Source: Diphasiastrum complanatum (Eukaryota; Streptophyta; Lycopodiopsida; Lycopodiales; Lycopodiaceae). From it: a stretch of DNA of 64,000 nt. The position numbers were made by a program, and so were the translations under genes. Location of the stretch: NCBI GenBank assembly GCA_029204225.1, contig CM055095.1:71589617-71653616 (forward strand), in the 5' to 3' direction. Shown here piece after piece: positions 1 through 13,492 of the stretch; the first letter of the stretch is position 1, and every line of letters begins with the position of its first letter. The notes under the pieces were generated by a model. The model saw only the letters and a program-made list of their open reading frames with translations, was not told where the DNA came from and did no database searches.

Positions 1-1500
1 GCCTGGTTCAACTTGACTGTACCATATGTGCGCCTGCTTTCTTAGCAGACCAGAGAAAATTCGAGTTTGTCTACGTTAGTTTCATCGTTATTCGCATTAG
101 CGATTGACTCGAATTGTGAGACATAGCTATCTGCATCATCGGAAGAGGTCTCTTTAAAATAATGTATTTAATTTTGGAGATAGAAGTGAAACGTGCAGCA
201 TGACCCTCCATACCGAAGCTAATTAGGAGTTCAAGTAACTGGGCAGTGATTTCATCTAGATTTCTTCGACTAGTGTTCTCACTTTGTCTTCGTAAAAATT
301 CCTCTCTAAGCTTACGGTATCGTTCTAATCTGGATTCTCTATCTGACATACACTAGAGATGGAAATGGATTTGTCAGATAAATATAACTTTCCTAAACTA
401 GCCCCGACAACGGCACCAAAAATTGGTATATGTCGTACTATACCAACAGGGTTAATATAGATTTTATTGTAAATAATGTCGTTCCCACAGAGGACAACGT
501 TAGAAAGTTATGTTTTTGGTACAATTATGACAAGTGGTTTCGAGTGTTATTCTGGTTGTCGACAGACATTAAAAAGTAACCTATATTACTTATGTTTGGG
601 ATGGGTAGTGTTAATATATTCAGAACAACAATCTGGCCTCTATTGAATTGGATGAAGCGCATTCTACAGATGAGATGTTATCAGAGTAGTACAGCGATAC
701 TACACTCTGGCTGATTAAGGTGCCAACATAGAATCGAGAATTGTTCGATGTATTCGCAACTGTGCAGACAATTAATTAATCGCGTTCGCGAACTATTCGT
801 TTCTAGACAGAAGTTCTCAACAACTAAAGTCCAACTTAATGGTTAAAGAACAGAAAGAGTTTTAGAATACGTTAGAAACTTATGTCAATGCCAATCAGGA
901 AGACAGATCAGAGACTTAATTCTTCAGATAGGGACTATCATCTCATATGTATACATACAAATTTATTCAATGATCGTGCCAGACTGTACCAAAGATAGTT
1001 GTTATTCGAGTGCCAAAAAGAAAGTATTCGCGACAGACGAATAAGATGGTTTAAAGACAGTTCTTTAGAGCATGCTTTACGGAAACACAACAAACGACTA
1101 TAGTGCACTAGAGCGTCTGTCTGATTAGAGAGAAATTCATGAAATGCGTTAGAGATTGTTTAGCAAACTCCAGATCACTCACACTCAGCAGTGCGGAGAA
1201 CAAAGATAAGAGAGAATAACTCACAGAACTCTATTCACTTCTTCAATCTCTTACATAAGCATAAACTCTTCTCTCTTGATGATCGAGACTGAAGTGTGAG
1301 ATCAATATATGTTCTACGGGACGAACAAACACACCTCTAAAACAACAGGTGCGTCGCTCTCGCGAAAGGGTCTAGCTAACGATTAGACTGAAAATACGTT
1401 CACCTATACCATAAGAGGTATACTTAACTATGAGTTAAAGTTACTCTAGTTTATCATGTCTTTTCATATCTAGTCATTTCGTATGGACAACCTAGTAAAG
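1..1500 (-). mobile_element. Ty3/gypsy (Tat/Athila-like) fossil I: gag start, primer-binding site, LTR
   Basis: The minus strand at 349-71 reads as the start of a gypsy gag (RLERYRKLREEFLRR), resembling the gag start of the second gypsy fragment at 14305. Upstream of it on the minus strand, 418-402 reads TGGTGCCGTTGTCGGGG. This is a near match to the tRNA-Asp primer-binding site used by Tat/Athila elements. The sequence above 419 aligns by eye with the end of the LTR before 14198 (shared GGGAACGACATT block), so it is an LTR end. I could not locate the outer LTR edge; 1500 is a guess. The element runs off the left side of the window and is broken. Confidence 0.7.
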
Positions 1501-1707
1501 GTTGTCCAAGACAATGTCTTTTCCTTTAAAAGGTCTTGCCCTTAATTACAAGGCAAGTACTTAGGAGATATATTCCTAAAAAATGACTAACCCTCTTCAT
1601 GATTTATACTAATCCAGCTCATATCTTCATTTTCGAGTATATCATGTCATATTTATGTTGATATTCAATATTTAGCATTTTCGTGGCATCACATTAATCA
1701 CATCCCG

Positions 1708-2046
1708 TTGCGCCAGTCTAATATAAATGAGGGAGCTTTAGAACTTTATCGTGGATGGTTTGAGTTGGCAAGTTTTTTACCTACCTATCAAAATATTGAT
1801 CATGAGACTATTATGGAACATGCCTTGATTTGCAAAGATGCTGTAACAAAGTTTTTGAAAAATACCAAGTGGTTGCATGGAAAAAGTATAATGAATAACA
1901 AACTTACAAATGCCATGGATGAGCGTAATTGGATTACTACCAATCTGTATGTGAATGGTGTGGATAAGGCTCAACATAGCCCGTGTTTTATGTGCATCTG
2001 CAGCTGGTTCACACGTGTGAAAAGTTCTCATGGTATCAGAGCTTGA
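1708..2046 (+). other. Uncharacterised 112-codon ORF, probably not a gene
   Basis: An open frame of 112 codons beginning MRQSNINEGALELYRGWF has no family that I recognise. Its last codons overlap a perfect copia-type primer-binding site (TGGTATCAGAGC, 2031-2042), so at least its 3' part lies in retroelement sequence. No splice sites, promoter or second exon can be tied to it. It may be an old host exon fragment or chance. Confidence 0.2.
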
Positions 2047-2573
2047 TAGGAGAATACACATCTAATCATTGCTTTGTCAAATGGAATGACTTCTCATCAT
2101 TGTTGGTGAAATTTTGCCTCTTACGATTTTGAGCTAACTAGATCCACTCTCATCATCACTTATTCATGTATATTTTTCTCTGATTTTAGAGCTGTACGGC
2201 CTACAGTAGCAGCACGTGTGAAAAATCCGAAGTTTTTAAGCATTCGCATAACCAGAACTTGACTTTCACTTTTTGAATGAGTATATGTTACGCTGATAAA
2301 GAACTTTTCTGTTGCTCTGGGTTGTTTGCTAACCAGTGAGAAAGAACTAATTCTTTGTATACATTGAGAGGGGTTAATTGCCTATTTGATTCTTCCTTGT
2401 GGAATCTGTATGCTTGTCTCTGACAAAAAAGTTGCTTACTGTTTATCCTGGTTGTCTAAAAGATAAAGTACCAACTTTATTTTGAGACCTTGACCAAATT
2501 GTTTCACATTGGTGTTACTGGATGCCAGTTTAAACCGATATCTTTGTATAACCAGCCTTTCCATTGTAATATT
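2047..2573. other. Unassigned sequence flanking copia A
   Basis: I see no gene here. A PBS-like motif sits just upstream (2031-2042), but I could not define an LTR pair for it. The last five bases, ATATT, are the left flank of copia A and match GTATT on its right side at four of five positions. Confidence 0.4.
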
Positions 2574-3227
2574 TGTGAAGGATTTCAGATCATTCAAGAT
2601 CCAATCCATGTCCCTGATCTTTGGTGACAATAAGGAGCAAACCAACAATCCTGCCAATGTAGAAAAATCAGCATCTACATACAAAATGAAATGCAAACTC
2701 TAAGAGATACTGATCAAACATGAACCAAAACATAAAATATGTTTGTTGTTCATACAATTATAGTACCCTACTGTATTTCACACGAGTGGAAACAAAAATA
2801 GCAAAATATGAGCATTCTACACACAAGATTGCAAGATATCATCATGAGAGTGCACCAATGAGTAGTAGAACCCAAAGAGAACCATGTATAATGATGAAAT
2901 GAGAGATAGAAGAGAGAATATGTGTCTCTCCACGAGTTACATCCTTTTATAGAGTGTCCAAACCCTATTTGGCCACTTGGCTTTCTCTCCAAAATGTAAA
3001 CCCTACTATTTTTGGGTCTAGATTCAATGTACCCAAAGTTCAAATTTGAATCTCTCTCAAACTCGACTACCAACTTTCCCACACTTTGAAAAAGTGTTTA
3101 TTGAATGTATTTTAAACTAATATAACTTCAAAAAGTTTATCTCTAAGTCTGAAATGAGTTTTGGCCTCTTATTGACAATTTACCAAAATATGACTAAACT
3201 AGACTAAACTAGTTGAAATCTCTCACA
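2574..3227 (-). repeat. Copia A downstream LTR
   Basis: This 654-bp direct repeat of 7113-7766 is the 3' LTR in the element's orientation. It follows the purine tract at about 3228-3237. Confidence 0.92.
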
Positions 3228-6200
3228 CTCCCTCTTCAACCAGTTTTGGCATAGTTTTGACAATAGAACTTTGATCCAAATTTAGAATGATCTCCATCCT
3301 AAGTATAGATCTCCTTTTTAAGGTTCTAAAGTATCTTTCATAATTGATATAGTGTCCAAATTGGATGCTTCTCTATTTCTTACATCAATTTTACACATCA
3401 AGATATAACTAGAACATGAAGAACCAAATAGAATGTGAATGAAATGATTCCTCCATGTTTCAAACTTTGAACTCTCTAAAAATTACAGCAACCAAACAAT
3501 AAATGTGAGTGATCACCATTTGCTTGCTTGTCTCCTCCAACTTTGTCCTTTCTTTATATGTCTCCACCATAAAACTCCATGAATGAGCCTCCATATCCAT
3601 CTTGCCGCAAGATATCATCAACACTTGATGAGTTGTCCATGAATGAGTGACATAATGAACCTCCAATAGCTTCATTTCCATCAACAAAACCAGTCAAGAA
3701 TGCTAGTACAACTCCAACAATAAGATATTGCAAGACAATGTAGCTAGTTTGTCCATATCTTAACAATTTGCACACATCGACATGAAATAGCTCAAACATG
3801 AGATAGAACAAGTAAAGTAAACTTGAACAACACTTCCTTGCTGGTCCTTTGACCTTACTTGAGTCTTCAATAAGCTGCAAAAACAGATCCATAACATCTT
3901 TGCCAAATAACCTTCTTTTGATGCTCTTGACTAGCTCCAAATTGCCACCTTTCCTTTTGTGTTGTTGAAGCCCTTTGAGACCAACCTCTTGATCTTCCTC
4001 TTGACCATCAAAGTCATTAAACAAACTTTGTTTTCTAGATCCATTACTTGCTTTTCCAGTATGAAAACCATGAGAACAAATATCCACTTGCATAGCATCA
4101 TCTACACAAGAAAATTCTCCAAAACATGTGAGTAAAGCAAAATGTGTCACTTCCATTTGCTTACCTTTCTCTTAATCATCAAAGATATGAATATATTCAG
4201 ACCTGAACCTCTGGAAATACTCCCTCTCAAACATATGATCTAGATCCAACAAGATCATATGAATGCTTGATCTTGAATTTCCACAAAGGTTAGTGTCACC
4301 ATCCTAAATCAAAAGATAGATTCCAAACTTTGAATCCAACATGAAGTAGAGTAGGTGAATATGAGTATCAAACCTAATAAATCCAGCCTTCTTGAGATCC
4401 ATACAAAACCTCAATAAGCTCACCAATGAGATCTCCCTTGTCTTGAAGAAATTGCCTCTCGATTTGCTCCATGTAGTCTTCTCCAACCAATCTTTTGCCA
4501 TCTCGATCATGAGTGATCAATTCACAATCATAGAATCCTTTGAGTTGATGAAGAGATGTGAGATCCATGCCTTGGATCTTCCCAAGAATCAATATTCCTT
4601 TGCTCTTTCCTTTATAAGAATCCATCTTAATGATTGCATCATAAGAAGTAGAAACCTCAAAAACATTAGAAGCCATGAAAAACATGATTAGTACCTTCAA
4701 CATAAGGATGATTGAAGTACTCTCTTTTTTAAAACAAGAACTTCTACTCAATGTTTTAGGTAATGAATCATATGATAATAATTCCTCCTCACTATCATTC
4801 ACAATGACATCATTCAAAGTACATCCTACTTTGATCTCTTCACATACTTCTCTTCTCCGTGACTTGTGACAATCTCCCTCACCAAGTCTCTTGATAGAAC
4901 CATTTAATCTACTCTCTTTATGAAGACATGTGACTCCACTTGCTGCAAAAATGACTTTCTTGGACTCATCACAAAAGAATGTAGAAGAACCATCTCCTTC
5001 ATGCATGCACCTAGCAACATCTTTTTCCATATGATCAAAGAAATCATTAGCAACAATCTTTTCCAAGGAAGAACCTTCACCTCCATTGATGAAGTTAGCT
5101 CTTTCCTTACCTTTTGCATGCTTGCACTTGCCATGAAGAACCATTGAAACACCATCATTATCCTCAAGCCTATCCAAGTTAGCACAAAGATGAACATCTC
5201 CAAGAAGCATATTAGATCTCAACCTAGATCTAGCATAAGGAAGCTTTTTAGACTTTGCATAAGATCCACCAATCTTATTGATGCTAAAAGGTAACTTTGG
5301 AAAGTTGAACCAATCTCCTTTTCCATTCCATCCTTTTTCTTAGCCATAACAAAAGCATCAAGCTCAAAAAGTCTACCTTGTCTATTGCCCCTAGCAACCA
5401 AGGTTTCTTCCTTTGTAATGAAACAAGCATCACCACCAAACTTTACCATGTATCCTTTCTCTATCATTTGACCAACACTTAACAAATTCTTTGAAAGTGA
5501 GAAAATGTAAAGAACACCATCAAGTCTTGTTTTCCTATTAGTAGAGAGACAAATAGGAATTGAACCAATACCTTCAATCACACACTCACCACCATTGGCC
5601 ATGTGAATTGCTTTCTTTGCTCCATCATAAGTGGCCAAAGAAGTAAAGAACTCCTTGTGACTAGTCATGTGTGAACTAGCTCCACTATTAATCCACCATG
5701 AATCTTTGTCACCTTCCCTTGATATTGGACTTGAAGAACACATCATTCATTTGCAAAATGCCCTTTGATTCCACAATAAAAGCATTTCAACTTAGACTTA
5801 TCTTTCTTTTTGCCAAAAGAAGAAGTCTCACCTTGATCTTGCCCTTTAGACCACTTGCCTTTGCCTTTGCCCTTGAACTTGCCTTTGATGAACATAGCAT
5901 CCTCTTCATAATGAGATGTCGATGTAGATCCACCTCCTCTTGATTGAAGCCTATACTCCTCATTCACCAAGATCTCTTGCAAATCCACAATACTTGGCAA
6001 AGTCTTTTGAATAGCAAAACTTTGAACAAGATTAGCATGATCATCCAACAAGCCATTAAGTATAACTTGAACAAATTCTCCTTAATGCTTTCATCAATAC
6101 ATGCAAACTCATCATTGAATACTTTAACCCTCAAAACAAAAGCATGAGTACTCTCTTCCTTCTTTTGCAAACTTTGAAAGATTTGCCTCCTAAGAGTAAG

Positions 6201-7100
6201 CACTCTTGATGTAGACTTGGATTCATAAAGCTTCTTCAAAGCTTCCCAAGACTCCAAAGATGATGTGCACTTACCAACTTCCTTGAGAAGTTCATTGGTA
6301 ACATTCATCTTAATCATGTGTAGAGCTTTATTTGCTCTCTTGTCATATCTCACTTGATCTTGTTGAGTTGCTGGTCTCTCCTCCAAACCTACAACAATAT
6401 CCATCAACTCATTCATCTCCAATAAGGACTCCATCCTCACCTTCCAAGTAGAATAGTTGATTGAGGTAAGCCCATCATTGCTCTCCAAAATAAATCCACC
6501 ACTTGTAGCCATGTTGCAATGACCTAATCTTCTCTTTCAACCTGTTCCAATGCACAAAGCACTCTCTTGAATGTCAAAAAATGAACTCAAGAAGAAATCA
6601 CAAAGATATGGAACCTCTCAAATCTCTTCTAGCACTTCTAACTAGAAAATCAACACATAGAATAGTGAAATCTTAATCAACCTATGATCTATCCTCAATC
6701 TAATGATTCTTGCCACTTACTAAGATTGAAACACACCAAAATGAAGTTCAGTAACCTCAAAAACTAGAGATCCAATAAAATCAGGATTTTGACAAAATCA
6801 CAAAAAATTGAATATCTCAAATTCTACATGCAATTTTTAGAAACTTGATATATCTTCTTGTAGCCTTCAACGAGACCTTCCTAATGCACCAAAAATCATC
6901 TAAATCCAATAATCCAAGTGTGAAATTGGAATTGATCAAGTATATAACCTTATATTGAGTTTTGACCTACAAAAGATCAATTCTACACATGCAAAAATGC
7001 TGATTTTTGAGTAGAGATCAATCTAGCATGCTCTAGCATTGGTAACTCCTCCAAATCCTTGATAAAGATGGCTGATCCTTTCATAACCTGAAACACAAAA

Positions 7101-7112
7101 GCTCTGATACCA
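7101..7112 (-). other. Copia A primer-binding site
   Basis: The minus strand reads TGGTATCAGAGC directly after the LTR end. This complements the 3' end of initiator methionine tRNA and is the usual copia primer site. Confidence 0.9.
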
Positions 7113-7766
7113 TGTGAAGGATTTCAGATCATTCAAGATCCAATCCATGTCCCCAATCTTTGGCTACAATAAGGAGCAAACCAACAATCCTGCCAATGTA
7201 GAAAAAACAGCATCTACATACAAAATGAGATGCAAACTCTAAGAGATACTGATCAAACATGAACCAAAAAATAAAATATGTTTTATGTCCGTACAATTAT
7301 AGTACCCTACTCTATTTCACACGTGTGGAACCAAAAATAGCAAAATATGAGCATTCTACACACAAGATTGCAAGATATCATCATGAGAGTGCACCAATGA
7401 GTAGTAAAACCCAAAGAGGACCATGTATAACGATGAAATGAGAGAGAGAAGAGAGAAGATGTGTCTCTTTACGAGTTACATCCTTTTATAGAGTGTCCAA
7501 ACCCTATTTGGCCACTTGGCTTTCCCTCCAAAATGTAAACCCTACTATTTTTGGGTCTAGATTCAATGTACCCAAAGTTCAAATTTGAATCTCTCTCAAA
7601 ATCGACTACCAACTTTTCCACACTTTGAAAAAGTGTTTATTGAATGTATTTTGAACTAATATAACTTCAAAAAGTTTATCTCTAAGTCTAAAATGAGTTT
7701 TGGCCTCTTATTGACAATTTACCAAAATATGACTAAAGTAGACTAAACTAGTTGAAATCTCTCACA
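7113..7766 (-). repeat. Copia A upstream LTR
   Basis: This 654-bp direct repeat of 2574-3227 is the 5' LTR in the element's orientation, with TG...CA ends. The flanking GTATT (7767-7771) is a four-of-five match to ATATT at 2569-2573, consistent with a decayed 5-bp target duplication. Confidence 0.92.
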
Positions 7767-7914
7767 GTATTCAGCTCTGAATATTAAACACCTTACCTCT
7801 TCCATTATCCATCACTTGGCATCCAAAAGAGGAGATTTAACTCTCTCTGGAGAAACGATATAACGTTTATACTAATTTTAACCATTTTAGTGGAAATCTA
7901 TAACGACTAGGCTA

Positions 7915-9765
7915 CCACATAGATCTATTATGCCTTTTCAAGTTGTGCATTCGGATATTCATGGTGTTAAGAAATGGAGGTACTAAGATGTATGTAACCT
8001 TTATTGATGATTTTACTAGATTTTTTTGGGTATATCTACTAAAGAGCAAGGATGAAGTGTATGATGTCTTTGTCAAGTTCAAGATTGCAAGGGAGTTCCA
8101 ATTCTCTACCAAAATCAAGTACTTGAGGAGTGACAATGGTGGTGAGTATATTTCTACCAAGTTTAAAGCGTTTTGTGATGAGCATGGGATCAAGAGAGAG
8201 TACACAAGCCCAAGGACACCACAACAAAATGGAGTGGCCAGGAGGAAGAAACCTTGTGTGAAGGTGCAAAAGCCATGAGGTTAGGTGAAAACCTTCCTAA
8301 ACCATTTTGGGATCAATATTTATTGTGTGCTAGCTTTCTATGCAATAGGTGGCTGAGTGCTATATTGTATGGAAAAACCCCTTTTGAGGTATTGTTTGGT
8401 AGAAGGCCGAGTGTCAAGTTCTTTAAAACTTTTGGATGTACTTGCTATATCAACATAACTCTTGATGATAGGACAAAGGAAGATCCATCTTCAAGGAAAG
8501 GTATATTTCTTGGATATAGTGAGGTGAGCAAAGCTTACAAGGTTTACATTCGTTCTACTAATAAAGTGGTCATTGGAAGAGATGTCATTTTTTATGAGAC
8601 AAATATTTCAAAGGTTTCTTCAAGTGGTGATGTTGTGGTTGGATCTAGCAATCTTGATGTTGATGACATGGATGATGGTACTTTGGATGTTGATGATGAA
8701 GGTCCTTCATCAAATCAAAAGCCACGGAGGACATCAAGGAAAAGGCAAAAACCTTCAAGGCTCGCTTATGATGAGAAGGGTCAGCAAGTCTAAGTGACTC
8801 ATTGTGCATTTCTCGCATATTTTGGTGAATCTTCTTGTGTAGAGAGGACACTATGCAAGTGGATGGTGGTTTCCATGGAATGGATGCAACTAATGGATCT
8901 GGAAAAGATGTATTAGTCAATCAATTTGATGGTCAAGTGGAAGATCAAGAGGCTGATATCAAAGGGCTTCAAGAACACAAAATAAAAGGTGGCAATTTGG
9001 AGCTAGACAAGAGCATCAAAGGGAAGTCAATTGGCAAAGATGTTTTGGATCTATTTTTGCAGGTGTTTGAAGACTCAAGTAAGGTCAAGGGAGCATCAAG
9101 GAAGTGTTTTTCAAGTTTACTTTACTTCTTCTATCTCATGTTTGAGCAATTTCATGTGAATGTGTGCAAATTGTCAAGATCTGGTGAAACAAGCTATATT
9201 GTTTTGCATCATTTTGATGTTGGAGTTGTACTAGCATTCTTGGATGGTTTTGCTGATGGAAATAAAGCTAATTAAGGTTCATTATGTCACTCATTCATGT
9301 TCAAGTCATCAAGTGTTGATGATATCTTGTGGAAAGATGGAGATGGAGGCTCATTCATGGAGTTTTATGATGGAGACATATCAAGAAAGGGCAAAGATGG
9401 AGGAGACATGCAAGCATTGGTTGATTACTCACATTTATTGTTTGATTGCTGTTATTTTCCAGAGAGTTCAAAGTTGGAAGCATGGAGGAATCATTGCGTT
9501 TACATTCTATTTGGTTGTTCATGTTCTAGTCACATCTTGAGATGTAAAATTGATGTAAGAAATAGTGAAGCATCCAATGTGGACATTATTCTTTATATCA
9601 ATTATGGAAGCTACTTTAAAAAATTATGAAGGAGGTATATACTTAGGATGGAGATCATTATAAAGTTGGATCAAAGTAGTATGGTTAAAACTATGCTAAA
9701 ATTAGTTGAAGAGGGAGTGTGAGAAATTATCACTATAAGAGGCAATTTTATTAAGAAGCAAGTAT
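7915..9765 (+). mobile_element. Ty1/copia fossil B, integrase and tail
   Basis: The plus strand from about 7915 reads as copia integrase: HSDIHG, FIDDFTRFFWVY, then LRSDNGGEY and PQQNGVA. The integrase C-terminal part and the acidic linker follow to about 8793 (FLGYSEVSKAYKVY, PSRLAYDE). From about 8790 to 9718 it carries the same tail as fossil A, in inverted orientation to it. A purine tract GAAGAGGGAG and about 40 bp of LTR (TGTGAGAAATT) end the fragment near 9765, where gypsy sequence begins. No gag, protease or recognisable reverse transcriptase remains. Broken. Confidence 0.85.
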
Positions 9766-12700
9766 AAATTTGATAACCAAAAACATGGTCAAAGAATTGG
9801 GATTAGGAGATCAGATCCACAGCCCACTGGCCATCATGACATACATTTAGCTGATGCATCTCACTGTACTCCAGTAGGGGAGTTGAGACATACTAGTGTA
9901 ATCATAGAAAAAGAAACCATTACGAATTTCTTTGTTATAAACACACAGTAGATACGCCACCGTATTCGATATTGTTTGTTAGGCCATGGTTATATTAGGT
10001 TGATGCCATTATAAATTCGGCTACAAAGGAAATATTTTTCCCAAGTATACAAAAGGTCAACCCATTAGGAGGTCATTTCATAAGATGGAATGAGGAAGTA
10101 GAGAAACCTATTGACTCTCAAGTAAATTTCATAGTATGTTATGAAGTGGATTAGGAAGATGAAAAAAGAGCCTTTGATATCAGAATCAAGGGAAGTCTTG
10201 GGTGAAACCAGAGCGATTCTGACATAAGGTATGATATATAAAGATGACTACGTAGCTATAGAAATTGGTAAAGATAGAACCTTGAATTTCTGCAAACATC
10301 AGTTTGACCAAGAACAGGAAGAGTATATATAACTTCTACAAAAGTCTCAAAATGTATTTGCATGCTCGATGAATGATCTGACTGGAATACATGTTGAATG
10401 GGGAGAGCATACGATAGATTTAATCATGGGTGCAAAGACAATATAGATTAAACCCAAAATACTCATTATTGGTAAAAAATGAATTAGATAGATGCCTCAA
10501 AGTAGGAATAATATATCCTATCTAAATGGATATCATTGATAGTCATAGTACCTAAGAAAAAGACATGAAAAATTAGAGTATGTCAAGATTTTAGAAAATT
10601 AAATGCAGCCATGTCAAGATTTTAGGAAATTAAATGCAGCCACTACAAAGGACTATCACCCATTGCCATATATGGATATCATCTTAGATCAAGTAGTAGG
10701 ACATGAGCGCTACAGTTTCCTAGATGGTTTCTCAGGTTACAACCAAGTTTTCATTAGAGAGGTCGATAGATCTAAACCCACTTTCACCACAGACTGGGGG
10801 ACATATGCTTATACACGTATGCCCTTTGGTCTATGTAATGCACCTGCTACGTTTCAACGTATGATGACCAATATATTTCAAAAAAATTTGAGAAAATTCT
10901 TAGAAATTTTCATAGATGACTTTTGTGTTTATTCATCTACTAAGGACCATTTAGAATTATTAAAGAAAACTCTAAGAAGATGCCAGGAGACATCACTTAA
11001 ATTGCATCCTTCCAAGTGTTATTTTGGAATGAGAGAAGGTATTCTAATAGGACATAAAATCTCAAAAGACGGTATACAAGCCGATATTGAGAAAATTAAA
11101 ATGATCTTAGAATAACTAGAACCAACCAATATAAGAGAGATTAGAGGATTCTTAGGTCACGTAGGATATTATAGAAGGATAATCAACGATTATGCTATTA
11201 TAGTTACACCACTTACAGGATTATTAAAAAATACTACAGAATTTCATTGGTCAAGTGATCATCAAGAAGTTTTTGAGAAATTAAAACAGTCTTTAGCTGA
11301 AGCAACTGGAGTAAGACGCCTAGAATGGACAAAGAAGTTCCATGTCTATGTAGATACTTCATCATTTGCAATAGGTGTAGTTCTTAGTCAGAAAGATAAG
11401 CAGAATAGAGATTATCCTATCTATTATGCTGGTAGACAATTAGCAGCTTCAGAAAAGAACTATTCCGCTACAGAGCGGGAGGTTTTAGAAATGATCTATT
11501 CTGTTTAGAAACTTAGGCATTATCTTTTAGGATATCCCTTCGTCTTTCACATAGATCATTATGCACTTAAGCACTTGGTAAACAAACCCCGATCTCTCCA
11601 AGAGAATGGCTCGTTGGGTTTTATTGTTAGACGAGTTTGATTATCAAGTAGGATTAAGGAGAGGAAAAGACTATCAGAACGTTGACTATATTTCATGCCT
11701 TCAAACCAAAGACCAATTAGAACCCATCTCAGACGAATTTTTGGATGAGCATATAATGCATATCCAGGCAGAATTATCTATTTATACAGATATTATAATT
11801 TTTTACAAGATCAGATATACTCGGATAACTTTAATAAACAACAAAAAACAATTTTCTTAGCAAAAGTTGGACCACATACCCTTATGGATAAGATTTTATA
11901 TATACTAGGACCAGACGATAGCCTTCGTCATTGCCTAGAGCCCACCATTATTGGAAATTAGATCTTGATGTGTTGATGTTTGGTAGCATAACCCCTAGTT
12001 TCTTTGCATCATAAGTTTCATGGTTAGAGATCCATTGGACCTCAACACTTAGTGAAGTACTTAGTGCATAAAACTCTTACATGGTATGAGAAATATTTTT
12101 ATTCATATTCCAAGCTAATTTCAAGTGATTCATTTTGTATTAGTGGAAGGTTGATGATTATTCCAAAATTGCGATTCAAAGGAGCTCAAAGCAATCCATT
12201 GTCCATAACTAAGTTGACCAACAAGATAGAAGTGATGGACTTGATGTTATTTTAAGTTTAGACCATAGTCTATGCAGAAGGTGGATGGGAGGAGACTTAG
12301 TAGCAATGCTCTTATGTGTTTAGGCTTGTAACTTGATATGTACTTTGAAGAGAAAACAATAAAGAGGATATTTGGTGTCTACTTTGGTGTGCTTTGGGTT
12401 TGATTCAGATAGCTTTGTGATAGATAGATAGATCGATAAGAAAAATTTAGGCTAGCAAAGTTCTTTAATATCACTACTGTGATCCGTGCATTACATGAAG
12501 AAGATTCAGGTGGACATTATGCACCCAAAATATTGCTAAGAAAATTTTAAACGCTAGATATTGGTAGCCCACTATTTAAAAAGATGTTCGATCTTTCATT
12601 CAAAAATGTGACGCATGTCAAAGGATGGGGAAACCCAGCTTTGCAACTCATTGGCCACTCACACCCATTACACCTCTAGCACCTTTCGAAAAATGGAAAA

Positions 12701-13492
12701 TCGACTTCGTCTGACCCATTAAACCCACAATTTGCAAAACTAGAAGACATTACATACTTGTTTCTACCGACTATGCCACCAAAATCGTAGAAGCCGAAGC
12801 CACTGCTAAAAATTATGCTAAAACGGTAGCAAAGTTTTTATTTCAAAATATTATTACTCGTTATGGTTGTCCCTTAGAACTAGTTAGTGATAGAGGAACT
12901 CATTTTCTTAATCAAACCATCGAAGCATTACTATCATATTTCTCCATCACCCATAGACAAACCACACCATATAACCCGAAAGCAAATGGACCTACGGAGA
13001 GTGCCAATAGAATATTGTGCAAAATTCTGAACAAAATTACAAAAACACATTCTTTCGATTGGGATAAAAAATTTCCATCAATTTTATGGGCATATCGAAC
13101 TGCTGAAAAAATCACTACGAAGCAAACACCATATTATCTTGTATATGGAATGCATCCCATATTACCAATTGAGTTTGAGGTGCAAACGTTCCAAATTATC
13201 AATGAGGAGCGGATGGACGAACTTAACTTTGATTGAAACCGAAAGAGTTCAGAGCAAAAGAAAAGAATATTTTGAACAATCTATTCGAAAGATCAAAATT
13301 AAACATAGAGATTATGTTCTGTTATATAATAACAGACATATGTTGTTTCTAGGGAAATTACATACTAGATGGATGGGACGCTATAAGGTGATTCAAGTTT
13401 TTAACAATGAATCTCTAAAGTTAGCCGATTTCCAAGGTAATTTGCTTGATACCAGAGTAAATGGATCAAGGGTGAAGCGATATTATGATTAA
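9766..13492 (+). mobile_element. Ty3/gypsy fossil II: pol
   Basis: Gypsy pol domains follow in the usual Ty3 order. A post-protease block (RPWLY, about 9990) comes first. Reverse transcriptase follows at about 10603-11115 (PLPYMDIILDQV, MPFGLCNAPATFQ, FIDDF). RNase H is at about 11250-11720, an H2C2 zinc finger at about 12500-12640 (CDACQRMGK), and the integrase core at about 12700-13240 (YATKIVEAE, SDRGTHFLN, ESANRIL). The C-terminal end (NGSRVKRYYD) stops at 13492 just before an LTR. The order RT-RNaseH-integrase identifies Ty3/gypsy. The copy is broken in several places and interrupted by unrelated sequence at about 11950-12450. Confidence 0.9.
11950..12450. other. About 0.5 kb of unidentified sequence inside gypsy II pol
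   Basis: Between the end of RNase H and the integrase zinc finger the pol similarity stops for roughly 500 bp and then resumes (ALHEEDSGGHYAPK region, about 12490). The interrupting sequence has no coding feature that I recognise. It contains a short TAGA-rich run near 12423-12436. It could be a small insertion or a diverged spacer; the edges are approximate. Confidence 0.4.

Larger units (their letters stand above)
2574..7766 (-). mobile_element. Ty1/copia fossil A with both LTRs
   Basis: Two 654-bp LTRs (2574-3227 and 7113-7766) start TGTGAGAG and end TTCACA on the minus strand. A perfect initiator-Met primer-binding site (7101-7112) follows the upstream LTR, and a purine tract GAAGAGGGAG precedes the downstream LTR. 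Minus-strand parts in order are gag (about 6512-5964, STWKVRMESLL), a CCHC knuckle (about 5780, CFYCGIKGHF), a protease-like block (about 5746-5219, WWINSGASSHMTS), a stretch with weak reverse transcriptase resemblance (5222 to about 4200) and a 0.9-kb tail (4156-3240) shared with fossil B. I see no clear integrase. The LTRs differ at about 27 of 654 sites by eye (about 4%), which suggests an age of the order of one to a few million years. The element is broken in several places. Confidence 0.9.

Noticed and set aside
2031-2042. Copia primer-binding site on the plus strand
   Set aside because: Perfect 12-base match, but no LTR pair could be tied to it, so no element was called.
4374-5222. 282-codon minus-strand frame as a new host gene
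   Set aside because: It lies inside copia A and its end shows weak resemblance to copia reverse transcriptase (EDYMEQ, LIEVLYG), so it is treated as part of the fossil.
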